Part shown: positions 54,502-63,302 of the stretch, piece after piece
How positions within the stretch are numbered: the stretch's first letter is position 1
Layout of the letters: each line of letters begins with the position of its first letter
Assembly: GCF_021083645.1 (NCBI RefSeq)
Contig: NZ_JAJNRQ010000006.1
Span: forward strand, 1-64,000
Reading direction: 5' to 3'
Length of the DNA stretch: 64,000 nucleotides
Source of the DNA: Schaalia sp. lx-260
GTDB taxonomy: Bacteria > Actinomycetota > Actinomycetes > Actinomycetales > Actinomycetaceae
Position numbers and translations under genes: made by a program
The notes under the pieces: generated by a model
Databases searched by the model: none
What the model saw: only the letters and a program-made list of their open reading frames with translations
Told to the model about the DNA's origin: nothing

Positions 54502-56364
54502 TCACAAAGCCAATGATTCCTGTTGCGCACATAAATCACGCAGAAAGCGTGACGGCTGACGTTTTTTCTTTGACGAATATGCATGACGAGCATGCGCCCA
54601 CGAAAGTTCCAAAGTGTCACGGGCGCGCGTGAGCGCCACATAAAGTAAACGTCGTTCTTCTTCACAAGCCTGATCGGAAAGAGCGTGAGAGATAGGAAGT
54701 AACCCCTCACTCAACCCTATGACAAAAACGTGTTTCCATTCCAAACCTTTTGCGGCATGAATCGTGCTCAGTACTACACCATGTATGGGTGGTTCTACCT
54801 GCCCTTGAGCACGTTCTTCTAATTCGGTAACAAATTCAGTCATTGTCATTGAAGGGTGCGCACGTGCTAATTCAACAATAGCGTTCAAATTATCCCAACG
54901 TTCACGCGTTACTCCCCTCGTTTCAGGTGCTTGCGGTGTCCACCCTGCTATCAGCAGCGCTTCAGATACCCGTTCTACCAAGGATGGGTACACGTTTTTT
55001 TCTTCCCCGCCCGATTCAAAAATATCCCCGTCACCCTTTTTCTTCTGTAAAGAATGTTCGTTACCAGCAACCCGCATGTCATCTTGTTTGCCCTGCGAAA
55101 CTGACTCAACCGTATTCGCTGCTATACGACGCAAAACAAGCATGGCTTTGCGCACTTCTTCGCGTTCAAAAAATTGTGCTCCCCCACGCAAAGTGAAAGG
55201 AATATCAGCTTGCGTCAATGCGTGCTCAAAGACTTCAGATTGGGAATTTGTTCTATATAAGACAGCAATATCGTTAAGAGATTCTCCCGCTTCCTGATAG
55301 GCGCGTATCTTAGTAGCAATATAGGTAGCTTCCGCCTCATCATCCTCATGCACGCTACAGGAAATAGGCGCTCCTGATGCTCGTTGAGAAACTAATGAAA
55401 TGACTGGCTCAAACGTAGCATCCGCTTTATGTAAACCTACTTTCATCACAGTATTTGCAGCCTCAACAATCTGCGGTGTGGAACGATAATCGCGATACAG
55501 TTCAATCACATGCGCACCGGGATGTTCATTCGCAAAATCAAGAAGATGCTGCCCTGAAGCCCCCGCAAATGAATAAATAGTTTGCGCAACATCCCCCACA
55601 ACGCAAATATCATGACGCTCACCCAGCCACAGGTACAACAAATGTTTTTGAACCTGCGAAATATCCTGGTACTCATCTACAACAAAATGCCGGTACTGTG
55701 CGCGTATCTGCTGTGCCACATCAGTTCTTTCATGCAACAGACCACACATAATCAGCAAAACGTCCTCAAAATCAATCACACGACGTTCTGCTTTTGCGTC
55801 CTCATAGGCATCCATGAGGCGCAAAATATCCTCTACAGTCAGATCTGCCACTAAAGGACGTTTCCCCGAAAGGACACATTCGCCATAGGCATCAATATCA
55901 AGCATTGATACTTTTGCCCATTCGATTTCAGCAGCAATATCACGCACAAGAGCTTTATCCACATTTTTGCCGATACGAGCAGCTGCCGCTGCAACCAGCG
56001 AAGCCTTATGATCGACGATCGTTGGGGCAGACCCACCTATCACTGAGGGCCAAAAATAGGTGAGTTGTCTTAGGGCTGCTGCATGAAAAGTACGCGCCTG
56101 AATTTGAGGAATACCAAGAGCCGCCAATCGCGTGCGCATTTGCGCCGCAGCTTTCGCCGTAAAAGTAACTGCCAGAACATGACGCGGATCGTAAGCACCC
56201 ACTGCGGCCGCATAAGCAATACGGTAGGTTATTGCTCGCGTTTTCCCTGTGCCCGCACCAGCGTGTACAGCAAGAGGGCCACTAACATAGCGAGCCACTT
56301 TCCTTTGATCTGGGTCAAGGGCTTCAAGGAGCGATTCTGGGCTGGCAAGCTGCATGGCATTCAT
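54502..56364 (-). CDS. UvrD/PcrA-family DNA helicase (UvrD2-like, no HRDC)
   Basis: 620 aa from ATG 56364 with GGAGG upstream. Superfamily 1 motifs: Q-motif LDPDQRKVARY, Walker A AGAGTGKT (35–42), Ia VTFTAKAAAQM, II VDEYQDIS, III VVGDVAQTIYSFAGA, IV ELYRDYRS, V VLSTIHAAKGLEWKHVFVIGL and VI LLYVALTRARDTL. Mycobacterial UvrD2 carries a C-terminal HRDC domain and cysteine motif; this protein ends shortly after motif VI and lacks them. A ~40-residue polar insertion sits before the SLVERVSEALL element. Role: DNA repair or replication-fork unwinding. Confidence 0.9.
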   Translation of the reverse strand: MNAMQLASPESLLEALDPDQRKVARYVSGPLAVHAGAGTGKTRAITYRIAYAAAVGAYDPRHVLAVTFTAKAAAQMRTRLAALGIPQIQARTFHAAALRQLTYFWPSVIGGSAPTIVDHKASLVAAAAARIGKNVDKALVRDIAAEIEWAKVSMLDIDAYGECVLSGKRPLVADLTVEDILRLMDAYEDAKAERRVIDFEDVLLIMCGLLHERTDVAQQIRAQYRHFVVDEYQDISQVQKHLLYLWLGERHDICVVGDVAQTIYSFAGASGQHLLDFANEHPGAHVIELYRDYRSTPQIVEAANTVMKVGLHKADATFEPVISLVSQRASGAPISCSVHEDDEAEATYIATKIRAYQEAGESLNDIAVLYRTNSQSEVFEHALTQADIPFTLRGGAQFFEREEVRKAMLVLRRIAANTVESVSQGKQDDMRVAGNEHSLQKKKGDGDIFESGGEEKNVYPSLVERVSEALLIAGWTPQAPETRGVTRERWDNLNAIVELARAHPSMTMTEFVTELEERAQGQVEPPIHGVVLSTIHAAKGLEWKHVFVIGLSEGLLPISHALSDQACEEERRLLYVALTRARDTLELSWAHARHAYSSKKKRQPSRFLRDLCAQQESLAL

Positions 56365-56450
56365 TTTCCCACCTCCATGTCGCTGTGCGCTCATTGTGTA
56401 ATCACCCTTGTGGATTGTTATTCACATGTCCACAGGATTTATACATCAGC

Positions 56451-57482
56451 TCACTGACGGGCTGCAGGAGTCGGCAGCTCTCCACCAAACCAGTGTTCAA
56501 TCAGCACGCGCGCAATTGACGTAGGTGCTGGAGGTTCAAGCTCTCCTTGTTCAATTGCTTTTTTCAGTTCCTCTCGACTAAAGAAACGTGCACGATCAAT
56601 TTCGTGTTCATCTGGTCGCGGTTCACGTGGACTATCTGGATGTAACTGAGCGCAGTAACCCAACATGAGGGAACGCGGAAAAGGCCACGGCTGCGATCCA
56701 ACGTAGGTGATTTTATCTACACGCAAACCAACTTCTTCGTTTAGCTCACGGATAACCGCCCTTTCAGGAGCTTCACCAGCATCAACAAAACCTGCAGGTA
56801 AAGACATAAATTTTTCCCGCCAGTTCATATTATGCGCAAGCAAAATTCGCTCATCTTCATCTACCACTGCGACAATCACCGAAGGATCTTGACGTGGATA
56901 CTCCATGTGCTCACATGAGGGGCAAACACGTGTCCATCCTTCATGCGCAATGTGCGTATGCCCACCGCAACGAACACAATGAGGGTTTGCTTCATGCCAT
57001 GCGGCCAAAGCAACAGCCATTGTTGATAAAGCGGCTTCATCATCACTGAGCATATGGCCGATTGTGCGCAAATGTATCCACTGTGCGCAAGTACTCGCTT
57101 GTTTAGTCAATGCGTATGCATCCGTGTCGTTATCTACAAGAAGAGCACAATGAAAATACCCGTCCTGTGTACGGCCGATGGCAAGTAATGGGAGCGCGCA
57201 TTCCTTCACATATCGTGCGCTTATGCGGCTAAGTTGCATACGTTCATGTGGGATAGCATTTTTTCCGTGAGCGGCGCAACCGTCCTCGTCGAATTTTAAG
57301 GTTTCCTCTGCTGTTTCCACGAGCACGTTCCCACGATAAACAGCGTAAACACTGACAGGACCGTGGAGTTCATGCACATATCCGTCTGGAGATGCAGCCA
57401 CCAGATCACGAAGCTTCAGCGTGGATCGCAAATCAACCATAGGATCGATGCTGCCGCGAGCAAGAGGGAATGTAAGGTCCAT
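56451..57482 (-). CDS. nudC: NADH pyrophosphatase / NAD-cap decapping Nudix enzyme
   Basis: 343 aa. Zinc ribbon CVRCGG ... CPSCEHMEYPRQDP, then the Nudix box (GFVDAGEAPERAVIRELNEEVG) and the NADH-class signature SQPWPFPRSLMLGY. Cleaves NAD(H) and removes NAD caps from RNA. Neighbour of the UvrD2-like gene, as in mycobacteria. The ATG at 57482 has a weak ribosome site. Confidence 0.95.
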   Translation of the reverse strand: MDLTFPLARGSIDPMVDLRSTLKLRDLVAASPDGYVHELHGPVSVYAVYRGNVLVETAEETLKFDEDGCAAHGKNAIPHERMQLSRISARYVKECALPLLAIGRTQDGYFHCALLVDNDTDAYALTKQASTCAQWIHLRTIGHMLSDDEAALSTMAVALAAWHEANPHCVRCGGHTHIAHEGWTRVCPSCEHMEYPRQDPSVIVAVVDEDERILLAHNMNWREKFMSLPAGFVDAGEAPERAVIRELNEEVGLRVDKITYVGSQPWPFPRSLMLGYCAQLHPDSPREPRPDEHEIDRARFFSREELKKAIEQGELEPPAPTSIARVLIEHWFGGELPTPAARQ

Positions 57483-57694
57483 ATATTCACATTAGCGAAA
57501 GCCGATGTCACGCGTGCAACCGCTAGGATTTTCCTGCTCGTGCTCACGTCCCCATCATTACGTTAGGAAACGCATACTTTCTCAGTAAAGTTCGCAGGCT
57601 ATCCGCTACTTTTGTGACCTCATATTCTATCCAGATCACACTGAGCAGCGAATACACAGCACCTGCTTCCCTTATCTGCGATACCTTTAAGGTT

Positions 57695-58468
57695 ATGAGT
57701 GAAACAATTATCCGTTCTGATGGACGCACCCCCGATCAACTTCGCCCTATTCGTCTGACCCGAGGCTGGTCTGGAACTGGTGAAGGCTCTGTGCTTGTGG
57801 AATTTGGCAATACGCGAGTTCTTTGTGTTGCTTCTTTTACAGAGGGCGTCCCACGTTGGCGTAAAGGTAGCGGTGAAGGATGGGTAACCGCCGAATATGC
57901 GATGCTGCCCCGTTCCACATCTGAACGTTCAGGCCGTGAATCCGTCAAAGGAAAAGTATCCGGTCGTACCCAAGAGATTTCGCGTCTCATTGGCCGTTCC
58001 CTACGAGCCATTATTGATGTATCTGCGCTCGGTGAAAATACGATTATGCTTGACTGCGATGTTTTGCGGGCCGATGGTGGGACGCGCACTGCCTCTATCA
58101 CAGGGGCATGGATAGCTCTTGCTGATGCAGTACGTTGGGGAACTGAACAAGGCTTCATTATTCCCACGAAAGATCAGCCCGTACTTCACTCATCGGTTAG
58201 CGCCATTTCTGTGGGAATTATCGACGGAATTCCTATGCTTGACCTCCCCTATGTGGAAGATGTACGCGCTCACACTGATATGAATGTTGTTCAAACTGGT
58301 GAAGGCCGTTTCGTTGAAGTTCAAGGAACAGCTGAGCACGCCACATTTGACCGTGACGAGCTGGGGGCGCTCCTTGATTTAGCTACTGTAGGTAACGCTC
58401 AACTTGCCAAAGTACAGCAGCAGTGTTTACAAGCACCCGAAGGCCACACGGTTGAGGTTCACGTATGA
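57695..58468 (+). CDS. rph: Ribonuclease PH
   Basis: Phosphorolytic 3' exonuclease that trims tRNA precursors. 257 aa from ATG 57695 with AAGG upstream; the frame to 57614 adds 27 unrelated residues. [13 protein letters not shown] at the start, [30 protein letters not shown] and [20 protein letters not shown] with the catalytic aspartates. Overlaps rdgB by four bases. Confidence 0.97.
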   Translation: MSETIIRSDGRTPDQLRPIRLTRGWSGTGEGSVLVEFGNTRVLCVASFTEGVPRWRKGSGEGWVTAEYAMLPRSTSERSGRESVKGKVSGRTQEISRLIGRSLRAIIDVSALGENTIMLDCDVLRADGGTRTASITGAWIALADAVRWGTEQGFIIPTKDQPVLHSSVSAISVGIIDGIPMLDLPYVEDVRAHTDMNVVQTGEGRFVEVQGTAEHATFDRDELGALLDLATVGNAQLAKVQQQCLQAPEGHTVEVHV

Positions 58469-59121
58469 CAGCTCACGCAGATCTTCAGGCGAATTCGTAT
58501 GAGGCATTATCAGGGCCTCGCCTTGTTTTCGCTACGGGTAATACTCACAAAATCAGTGAATTTCACGCTATCCTTGAGCCGTTTTTAGGGGATATTCCCA
58601 CTGGTTCAATTGCTTGTCTTTCAGATTTTTCCGTCCCTGAGCCAATCGAGGATGGAGCAACTTTTGCCGAAAATGCCCTCATCAAAGCACGCTCGTTATG
58701 CAATGCCACTGGCATACCCGCAGTTGCTGACGATTCAGGTCTGTGCGTCAAAATTATGGGGGGTGCTCCCGGTATTTTTTCTGCCCGTTGGTCTGGCCAC
58801 CACGGAGACGATCAAGCCAATCTGGATTTGTTACTTGCCCAGCTTTGCGATGTTCCTGACCAGTTACGTCAAGCCTCTTTCGTATGCGCGGCGGCTTTGG
58901 TGATGCCAGATGGCAACGAGTATGTCACGCATGGTGAAGTACATGGTGTCATTATTCGAAAGCCACGAGGCTCTGGTGGTTTTGGTTATGACCCAATTTT
59001 CGTTCCAGAAGGTTTTGAAGTGACCAGCGCTGAACTTACTCCCGAGCAAAAGAATGCGCTCAGTCATCGCGGGCGCGCGTTACGTTCCTTGGCACCACAT
59101 GTAGTTGATATTTTTCGCTAA
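58465..59121 (+). CDS. rdgB: XTP/dITP pyrophosphatase (HAM1 family)
   Basis: Removes non-canonical purine triphosphates. 218 aa. [11 protein letters not shown] near the N-terminus, [26 protein letters not shown] with the catalytic aspartate, [11 protein letters not shown], and [15 protein letters not shown]. The start overlaps rph by ATGA, giving the rph–rdgB pair conserved in actinobacteria. Confidence 0.97.
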   Translation: MTAHADLQANSYEALSGPRLVFATGNTHKISEFHAILEPFLGDIPTGSIACLSDFSVPEPIEDGATFAENALIKARSLCNATGIPAVADDSGLCVKIMGGAPGIFSARWSGHHGDDQANLDLLLAQLCDVPDQLRQASFVCAAALVMPDGNEYVTHGEVHGVIIRKPRGSGGFGYDPIFVPEGFEVTSAELTPEQKNALSHRGRALRSLAPHVVDIFR

Positions 59122-59124
59122 AAT

Positions 59125-59163
59125 TTTCACCTGCGCAGATTTCATCAAATCTGCGCGGGTGAA
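59125..59163. terminator. Long hairpin terminator after rdgB
   Basis: TTTCACC-T-GCGCAGATTT pairs with AAATCTGCGC-G-GGTGAAA around a four-base loop, directly after the rdgB stop and before the convergent gene at 59209. Stem of about 17 base pairs with one mismatch, usable from both sides. Confidence 0.85.
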
Positions 59164-59208
59164 ATATGAGACTTAAAGTTCACGAACCATACGTCGTTAT
59201 GTTGTGTT

Positions 59209-59562
59209 TTACGGTTGCATATGAAGTGTCTGAGCTTCTGTTGTTTTCATGTGAGACTTAGCTTTTAGAGGACGCACCACACATGTAGCAATATGACGTA
59301 GGCGAGCAGCAAGACGATCACGAACTCGCCAAGTCATACGCAGACCGATAAGAACAAAAAGTAGATTTGTCACCATCGAAGGCCAAGAACCTGTTGCGAG
59401 GCATGTGACGGCTAAAAGTAAACAAGCTGACACGTTCAACGCGTGGTAACGCAAGGAATCAGGGGCTACACGGCCAGTAGAAACCAGGTAATAGGCGCAC
59501 ATTGAACCGGCTGCTCCAATCCAGCCCAGAAGCAGCGCCACATGCGTCACCGAAATCGTCAT
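59209..59562 (-). CDS. Small membrane protein, CBU_0592-like
   Basis: About 117 aa from ATG 59562; a TTG at 59613 would add 17 residues. Three hydrophobic segments (roughly TISVTHVALLLGWIGAAG, LRYHALNVSACLLLAVTC and PSMVTNLLFVLIGLRM) match small actinobacterial membrane proteins of the CBU_0592 type. Function unknown. Divergent from the LysR regulator at 59647, which may control it. Confidence 0.65.
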   Translation of the reverse strand: MTISVTHVALLLGWIGAAGSMCAYYLVSTGRVAPDSLRYHALNVSACLLLAVTCLATGSWPSMVTNLLFVLIGLRMTWRVRDRLAARLRHIATCVVRPLKAKSHMKTTEAQTLHMQP

Positions 59563-59615
59563 GCCTCTATTGTGATGACCTTTCTCATCCAGCACAATTG
59601 AATCAATCTTCAATT

Positions 59616-59631
59616 AGTATGAAGTAATACT
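59616..59631. promoter_or_regulatory. Inverted repeat in the LysR/membrane protein divergent promoter
   Basis: AGTAT, six bases, ATACT, within an A/T-rich stretch just before the LysR start. The overall shape fits a T-N11-A type LysR box, so autoregulation and control of the divergent gene are plausible. Weak evidence. Confidence 0.3.
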
Positions 59632-59646
59632 TAATAAGGGGGATGT

Positions 59647-60555
59647 ATGCGTATTGACCCACGTAGATTAGCCGTCTTACTTGCTATCTCACGTGAAGGT
59701 GGAGTCGTTGCTGCCGCAGATATGCTGCACATCTCACCTTCAGCCGTCTCACAACAAGTCCATAAACTTGAACAAGAGGTCGGCCTCCAACTCTTTGAAC
59801 GCACACCCAGCGGAACAATCCTCACACCGGCAGGACGCCTCATCGCCGCAGCTGCCGAAAAAATCGAAGAAAATATTGAAAATCTCACCCGAGCTTTACA
59901 GCCTTTAACCGGTCACGTCACAGGAACAGTCAGCATCGGCGCTTTCCAAACAGTACTGCGCTGCGTATTCATGCCTTTCCTCACAAATCTTGAACATCAT
60001 TTCCCCGGTCTCAACATTGAACTCACCGAAACTGATGAAAACGTTGGAATGACACTACTACGACAAGGAAGTCTTGACCTTCTCGTTATCGAACGGGATA
60101 CACGCCATTCACCAACCCCTAAAGGCTACAGTGACATATCCCTTATTGATGAACCATGGGCTGTTGTCACCTCAGATAACACCCCGCCAATTAACTCCAT
60201 TCAAGATCTCGCTCACCTACGCTGGCTACGTATCCACCGCAGCGTTGTCGGATCAGAACCACTCAATCGCATACGCTCCGAAGTTGGGACACTCGAATTT
60301 GCCAGCGACGCCTACTCAACTTACGAAACAGCGCTGGCATACGTACGAGCCGGACGTGGTGCAACTGTCCTACCAGCTATGGCCCTCACAGGTATCGACC
60401 TTACAGGATTACGCTCTACACCACTTCCTGTCCTTGGGACTCGACGAATCCTCCTACGTCACCCAGACAACGATAGCAACGAAGCAATACAACATGCCAT
60501 CAACCAACTTGTTGACTGGGTACATAAAAACCCAACACAATGGCCCCACTCGTAA
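59647..60555 (+). CDS. LysR-family transcriptional regulator
   Basis: 302 aa. N-terminal helix-turn-helix (RLAVLLAISREGGVVAAADMLHISPSAVSQQVHKLE, roughly 7–42) and a type 2 periplasmic-binding-protein-like effector domain (VTGTVSIGAFQT onward). AAGGGGG precedes the ATG. Divergent from a small membrane protein gene, its likely target. Effector unknown. A long out-of-frame open frame across its 3' half is a shadow. Confidence 0.92.
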   Translation: MRIDPRRLAVLLAISREGGVVAAADMLHISPSAVSQQVHKLEQEVGLQLFERTPSGTILTPAGRLIAAAAEKIEENIENLTRALQPLTGHVTGTVSIGAFQTVLRCVFMPFLTNLEHHFPGLNIELTETDENVGMTLLRQGSLDLLVIERDTRHSPTPKGYSDISLIDEPWAVVTSDNTPPINSIQDLAHLRWLRIHRSVVGSEPLNRIRSEVGTLEFASDAYSTYETALAYVRAGRGATVLPAMALTGIDLTGLRSTPLPVLGTRRILLRHPDNDSNEAIQHAINQLVDWVHKNPTQWPHS

Positions 60556-60655
60556 ACCCGTGCCTACATATTTTCATAGGCGCGCCTATCAGGTGCGCAT
60601 ATACAGCAGACCTGAGGCCTCACACATAAAACAGAAGCAGGGAACACAACGGGCA

Positions 60656-61468
60656 CTAACTCGAAATCCCACCCACCTGGAAAATACGATCTTCTTGCGC
60701 AACACTGACAGGACCGGACCATGTCGAACGCAACTCACCAAGCACCTGTGCCACCTCAACCCACGGCTGAATATGCGTAAGCACCAGCTGACCCGGCTGA
60801 GTCTGCGTCGCTACTCGCCCCACACGCGCACCATCCATATGAATACCACGAGTCGTATCTGCGCTAGTGAAACCCACCTCAGAAAGCAACAGGTCGGCTC
60901 CTTGCGCCCCTCGAATAATTGATTCACACTCGTCAGTATCTCCGGTATAAAACAACGAAACGCGACGAGCAGAATCCGTAGCATGTGGCCCTTCAATTCG
61001 CACACCATACGAAGGCACTGAATGCCACCCCGCATACGGAGTTAACGTCAACGGTCCCACAGAAATAGGCACGCCCTCCGATGCCTCAATAAATGAAAAT
61101 TCACCCTCATAGGTTTCTGTATCATCGCAACCATCAATTTGACGAATCCGATGGCGAGTCTGCTGAGGCCCAATTACCAGTATCGGTGGGAATTGAGCAC
61201 CCGGCCCCCACCGCTTATACACGTGCAAAGAAATAATATCAGCAATATGATCCGCGTGACAGTGAGAAAAAAACACTGCATCAAGATCACAAGGCTTTAT
61301 ATGACGCCACAAACGACCAAAAGATCCTGGCCCTAAATCAAGAGCAATATTCCACCAACGCTCTTGCCCTTGCTGCGCATCAAAACCACGCGCACGCACC
61401 AAATAGCACGAAGCCGACGACTCAGGTCCCGACATCGAACCCGTACATCCAATAATTCTCAACTCCAT
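60656..61468 (-). CDS. MBL-fold metallohydrolase (Rv1339-like)
   Basis: 270 aa. Metal-binding motif HCHADHIAD (about 70–78), the GDTDE aspartate and a later histidine (LTHIQPW). Belongs to the actinobacterial group next to murI; the mycobacterial relative Rv1339 has been described as an atypical cyclic-AMP phosphodiesterase. Activity here is inferred from that relative. The ATG lies ten bases inside the end of murI. Confidence 0.88.
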   Translation of the reverse strand: MELRIIGCTGSMSGPESSASCYLVRARGFDAQQGQERWWNIALDLGPGSFGRLWRHIKPCDLDAVFFSHCHADHIADIISLHVYKRWGPGAQFPPILVIGPQQTRHRIRQIDGCDDTETYEGEFSFIEASEGVPISVGPLTLTPYAGWHSVPSYGVRIEGPHATDSARRVSLFYTGDTDECESIIRGAQGADLLLSEVGFTSADTTRGIHMDGARVGRVATQTQPGQLVLTHIQPWVEVAQVLGELRSTWSGPVSVAQEDRIFQVGGISS

Positions 61469-62298
61469 GAGGCCGCACTCCCTTGCACTCGTACTTCCTC
61501 AACGCTCTGTACCTCAGGCCCTAAAAATCGCCGCGCTAAACGCTGGAAATCAGAACGCGAATCCGTCGTAAAGAAACGATGATGCGGCCTTTGATCTTCT
61601 GCCCACGGCTCGTGCAGCATGCCACGATCTGTCAGCTCGTTATACGTCACATTTGCCGTTGCTTCTGACGAGGTAACTAACGTCACGCCTTCACCAAGGA
61701 CTCTCGCAATCACACCAGTCAATAACGGATAGTGCGTACAACCCAAAATCAATGTGTCCACACCCGCATCACGTAAAGGATCCAAATACTCGTGAGCCAC
61801 CGATTCCAGTTCTTTCCCCGTGGTTATTCCAGCTTCAACAAACTCCACAAAACGCGGACATGCTTGGCATGTCACCTCTAAGCCTGGAACCGCTGCCAAA
61901 GCATCCTGATAGGCCTGAGAATGAACTGTCGCTTCAGTGCCAATCACCCCGATCTTACCGTTACGTGTCGCATTCACAGCTGAACGAGCAGCAGGAGTAA
62001 TCACTTCAATGACCGGAATACCCGCATCAATTCCGTAACGTTCACGCGCATCAGATAAAGCTGCCGCAGTCGCAGAATTACAGGCAATCACCAAAGCTTT
62101 AACGCCTCGTGAAGCTAATTCGTCAAGCCCGGCCAAAGTATGTTCTCGCACACGTGCAATTGGTTGAGGCCCATAAGGAGTATGCGCAGTGTCCCCCAGA
62201 TAAATAATTTCCTCATCCGGAAGTTTATCTATCACCGCACGGGCTACAGTTAGACCTCCAAGCCCTGAATCAAAAATACCAATCGGCGCATTGTCCAT
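61459..62298 (-). CDS. murI: Glutamate racemase
   Basis: Makes D-glutamate for peptidoglycan. 279 aa. [14 protein letters not shown] with the first acid/base region, [11 protein letters not shown] with the first catalytic cysteine, and [11 protein letters not shown] with the second. Overlaps the MBL gene downstream. Order clpS–DUF2017–murI–MBL parallels the mycobacterial Rv1331–Rv1339 region. Confidence 0.96.
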   Translation of the reverse strand: MDNAPIGIFDSGLGGLTVARAVIDKLPDEEIIYLGDTAHTPYGPQPIARVREHTLAGLDELASRGVKALVIACNSATAAALSDARERYGIDAGIPVIEVITPAARSAVNATRNGKIGVIGTEATVHSQAYQDALAAVPGLEVTCQACPRFVEFVEAGITTGKELESVAHEYLDPLRDAGVDTLILGCTHYPLLTGVIARVLGEGVTLVTSSEATANVTYNELTDRGMLHEPWAEDQRPHHRFFTTDSRSDFQRLARRFLGPEVQSVEEVRVQGSAASWS

Positions 62299-62316
62299 AA
62301 CTGGACCATAGTTCTT

Positions 62317-62883
62317 TTAGACGGGTGATTGCATAACTCGCACAAGTGAATCTTGCCACCACGTAACAATGCAGTAGATACGAGCCGCATTTTCACGCGC
62401 ATTTTTCCCATAAGTCGACTGACAGATGAGCTGCATCAAAGATTCCACATCCGATTCATCGTTGATTGCTAATTCTCCCGCTAAAGCCAGACGAAGATCA
62501 TTCAGTGCCCGCGCCCAATCCCAAGCTTCTTCATAGCTCATACGCACATATCCATCACAGGATGTACGCGCATACTCTAATTCAGAACGTATCTTTCGTA
62601 GGCGCAGAGATTTTTCCGCACGCAAGTATTCTTCTGTCATCGCGCGTAAATTTTGGGCTGCATGACGATCATGACTCATTTCCGGCAGTAAATAGCCGAG
62701 GGCCGGGTCAAGTGGAGCATGACATTCATCTTCCACGCTGACTGCAGCTAGAAAAGCGGATGATTCTTCAGGCGCATCAAGAATCACAAGGACTTCTTGG
62801 GCTAACTGTTGCAAAAGCACGTTATGCGCCCCGTCAATGCGCGCCTGATACATCCCAGGTAAGGCAACGAAAGTTTCAATCAT
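62317..62883 (-). CDS. DUF2017 family protein
   Basis: 188 aa. Conserved segments include DPALGYLLPEMSHD, FRRLTEDDLR-like NLRAMTEEYLRAE, and the C-terminal LNDLRLALAGELAINDE. Always found after clpS in actinobacteria. Function unknown, sometimes annotated as an oxidative transcriptional regulator without proof. The start overlaps the clpS stop (ATGA); 18 bases separate it from murI. Confidence 0.85.
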   Translation of the reverse strand: MIETFVALPGMYQARIDGAHNVLLQQLAQEVLVILDAPEESSAFLAAVSVEDECHAPLDPALGYLLPEMSHDRHAAQNLRAMTEEYLRAEKSLRLRKIRSELEYARTSCDGYVRMSYEEAWDWARALNDLRLALAGELAINDESDVESLMQLICQSTYGKNARENAARIYCIVTWWQDSLVRVMQSPV

Positions 62884-63224
62884 TCATTCCGCTCCACCGT
62901 TGCTCGTAAACCGTATCCGTGTAATGCGAGCGCATCGGCTTCTACACGTTCACGCACTCCCCTGTTGACTACCGCATGACCGTTTCGATGAACTTCCCTC
63001 ATCAGCTTTTCACTATGAGCACGCGAATAAGAAAAATGGCGCATAAATACTTGAGTGACGTAATCCATTAAATTCACAGGATCATTCCACACGACAAGGC
63101 ACCACTGGGTAAAAACAGCTCCTTCAGGTGAGCTTGTTGGGTGTGTGAGTGCGTCCATCCCTGTTGTCGTATGAGGTTGAGGTAACACTCGTAACTGTGC
63201 TCGTGTGACTTTTTCCCCTCGCAT
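62880..63224 (-). CDS. clpS: ClpS adaptor of the Clp protease
   Basis: 114 aa N-end-rule adaptor for ClpA/ClpC. WNDPVNLMDYVTQVF contains the conserved N-degron pocket residues, followed by HSEKLMREVHRNGHAVV and ADALALHGYGLRATVE. AGGAAA directly precedes the ATG. Divergent from pncB, as in mycobacteria. Confidence 0.94.
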   Translation of the reverse strand: MRGEKVTRAQLRVLPQPHTTTGMDALTHPTSSPEGAVFTQWCLVVWNDPVNLMDYVTQVFMRHFSYSRAHSEKLMREVHRNGHAVVNRGVRERVEADALALHGYGLRATVERNE

Positions 63225-63302
63225 TTTCCTAGCCTATGCGTCTTTGTGCCTTCTTCGCCGGACTTTGCGTAAATTCTGACAAGATTCGATTAAATTAAAG
63301 AT

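Noticed and set aside
60074-60922. 282-codon plus-strand open frame rich in Thr, His, Leu and Pro
   Set aside because: It lies across the 3' half of the LysR gene and the end of the MBL gene in other frames; there is no ribosome site, and both underlying genes have clear family matches.
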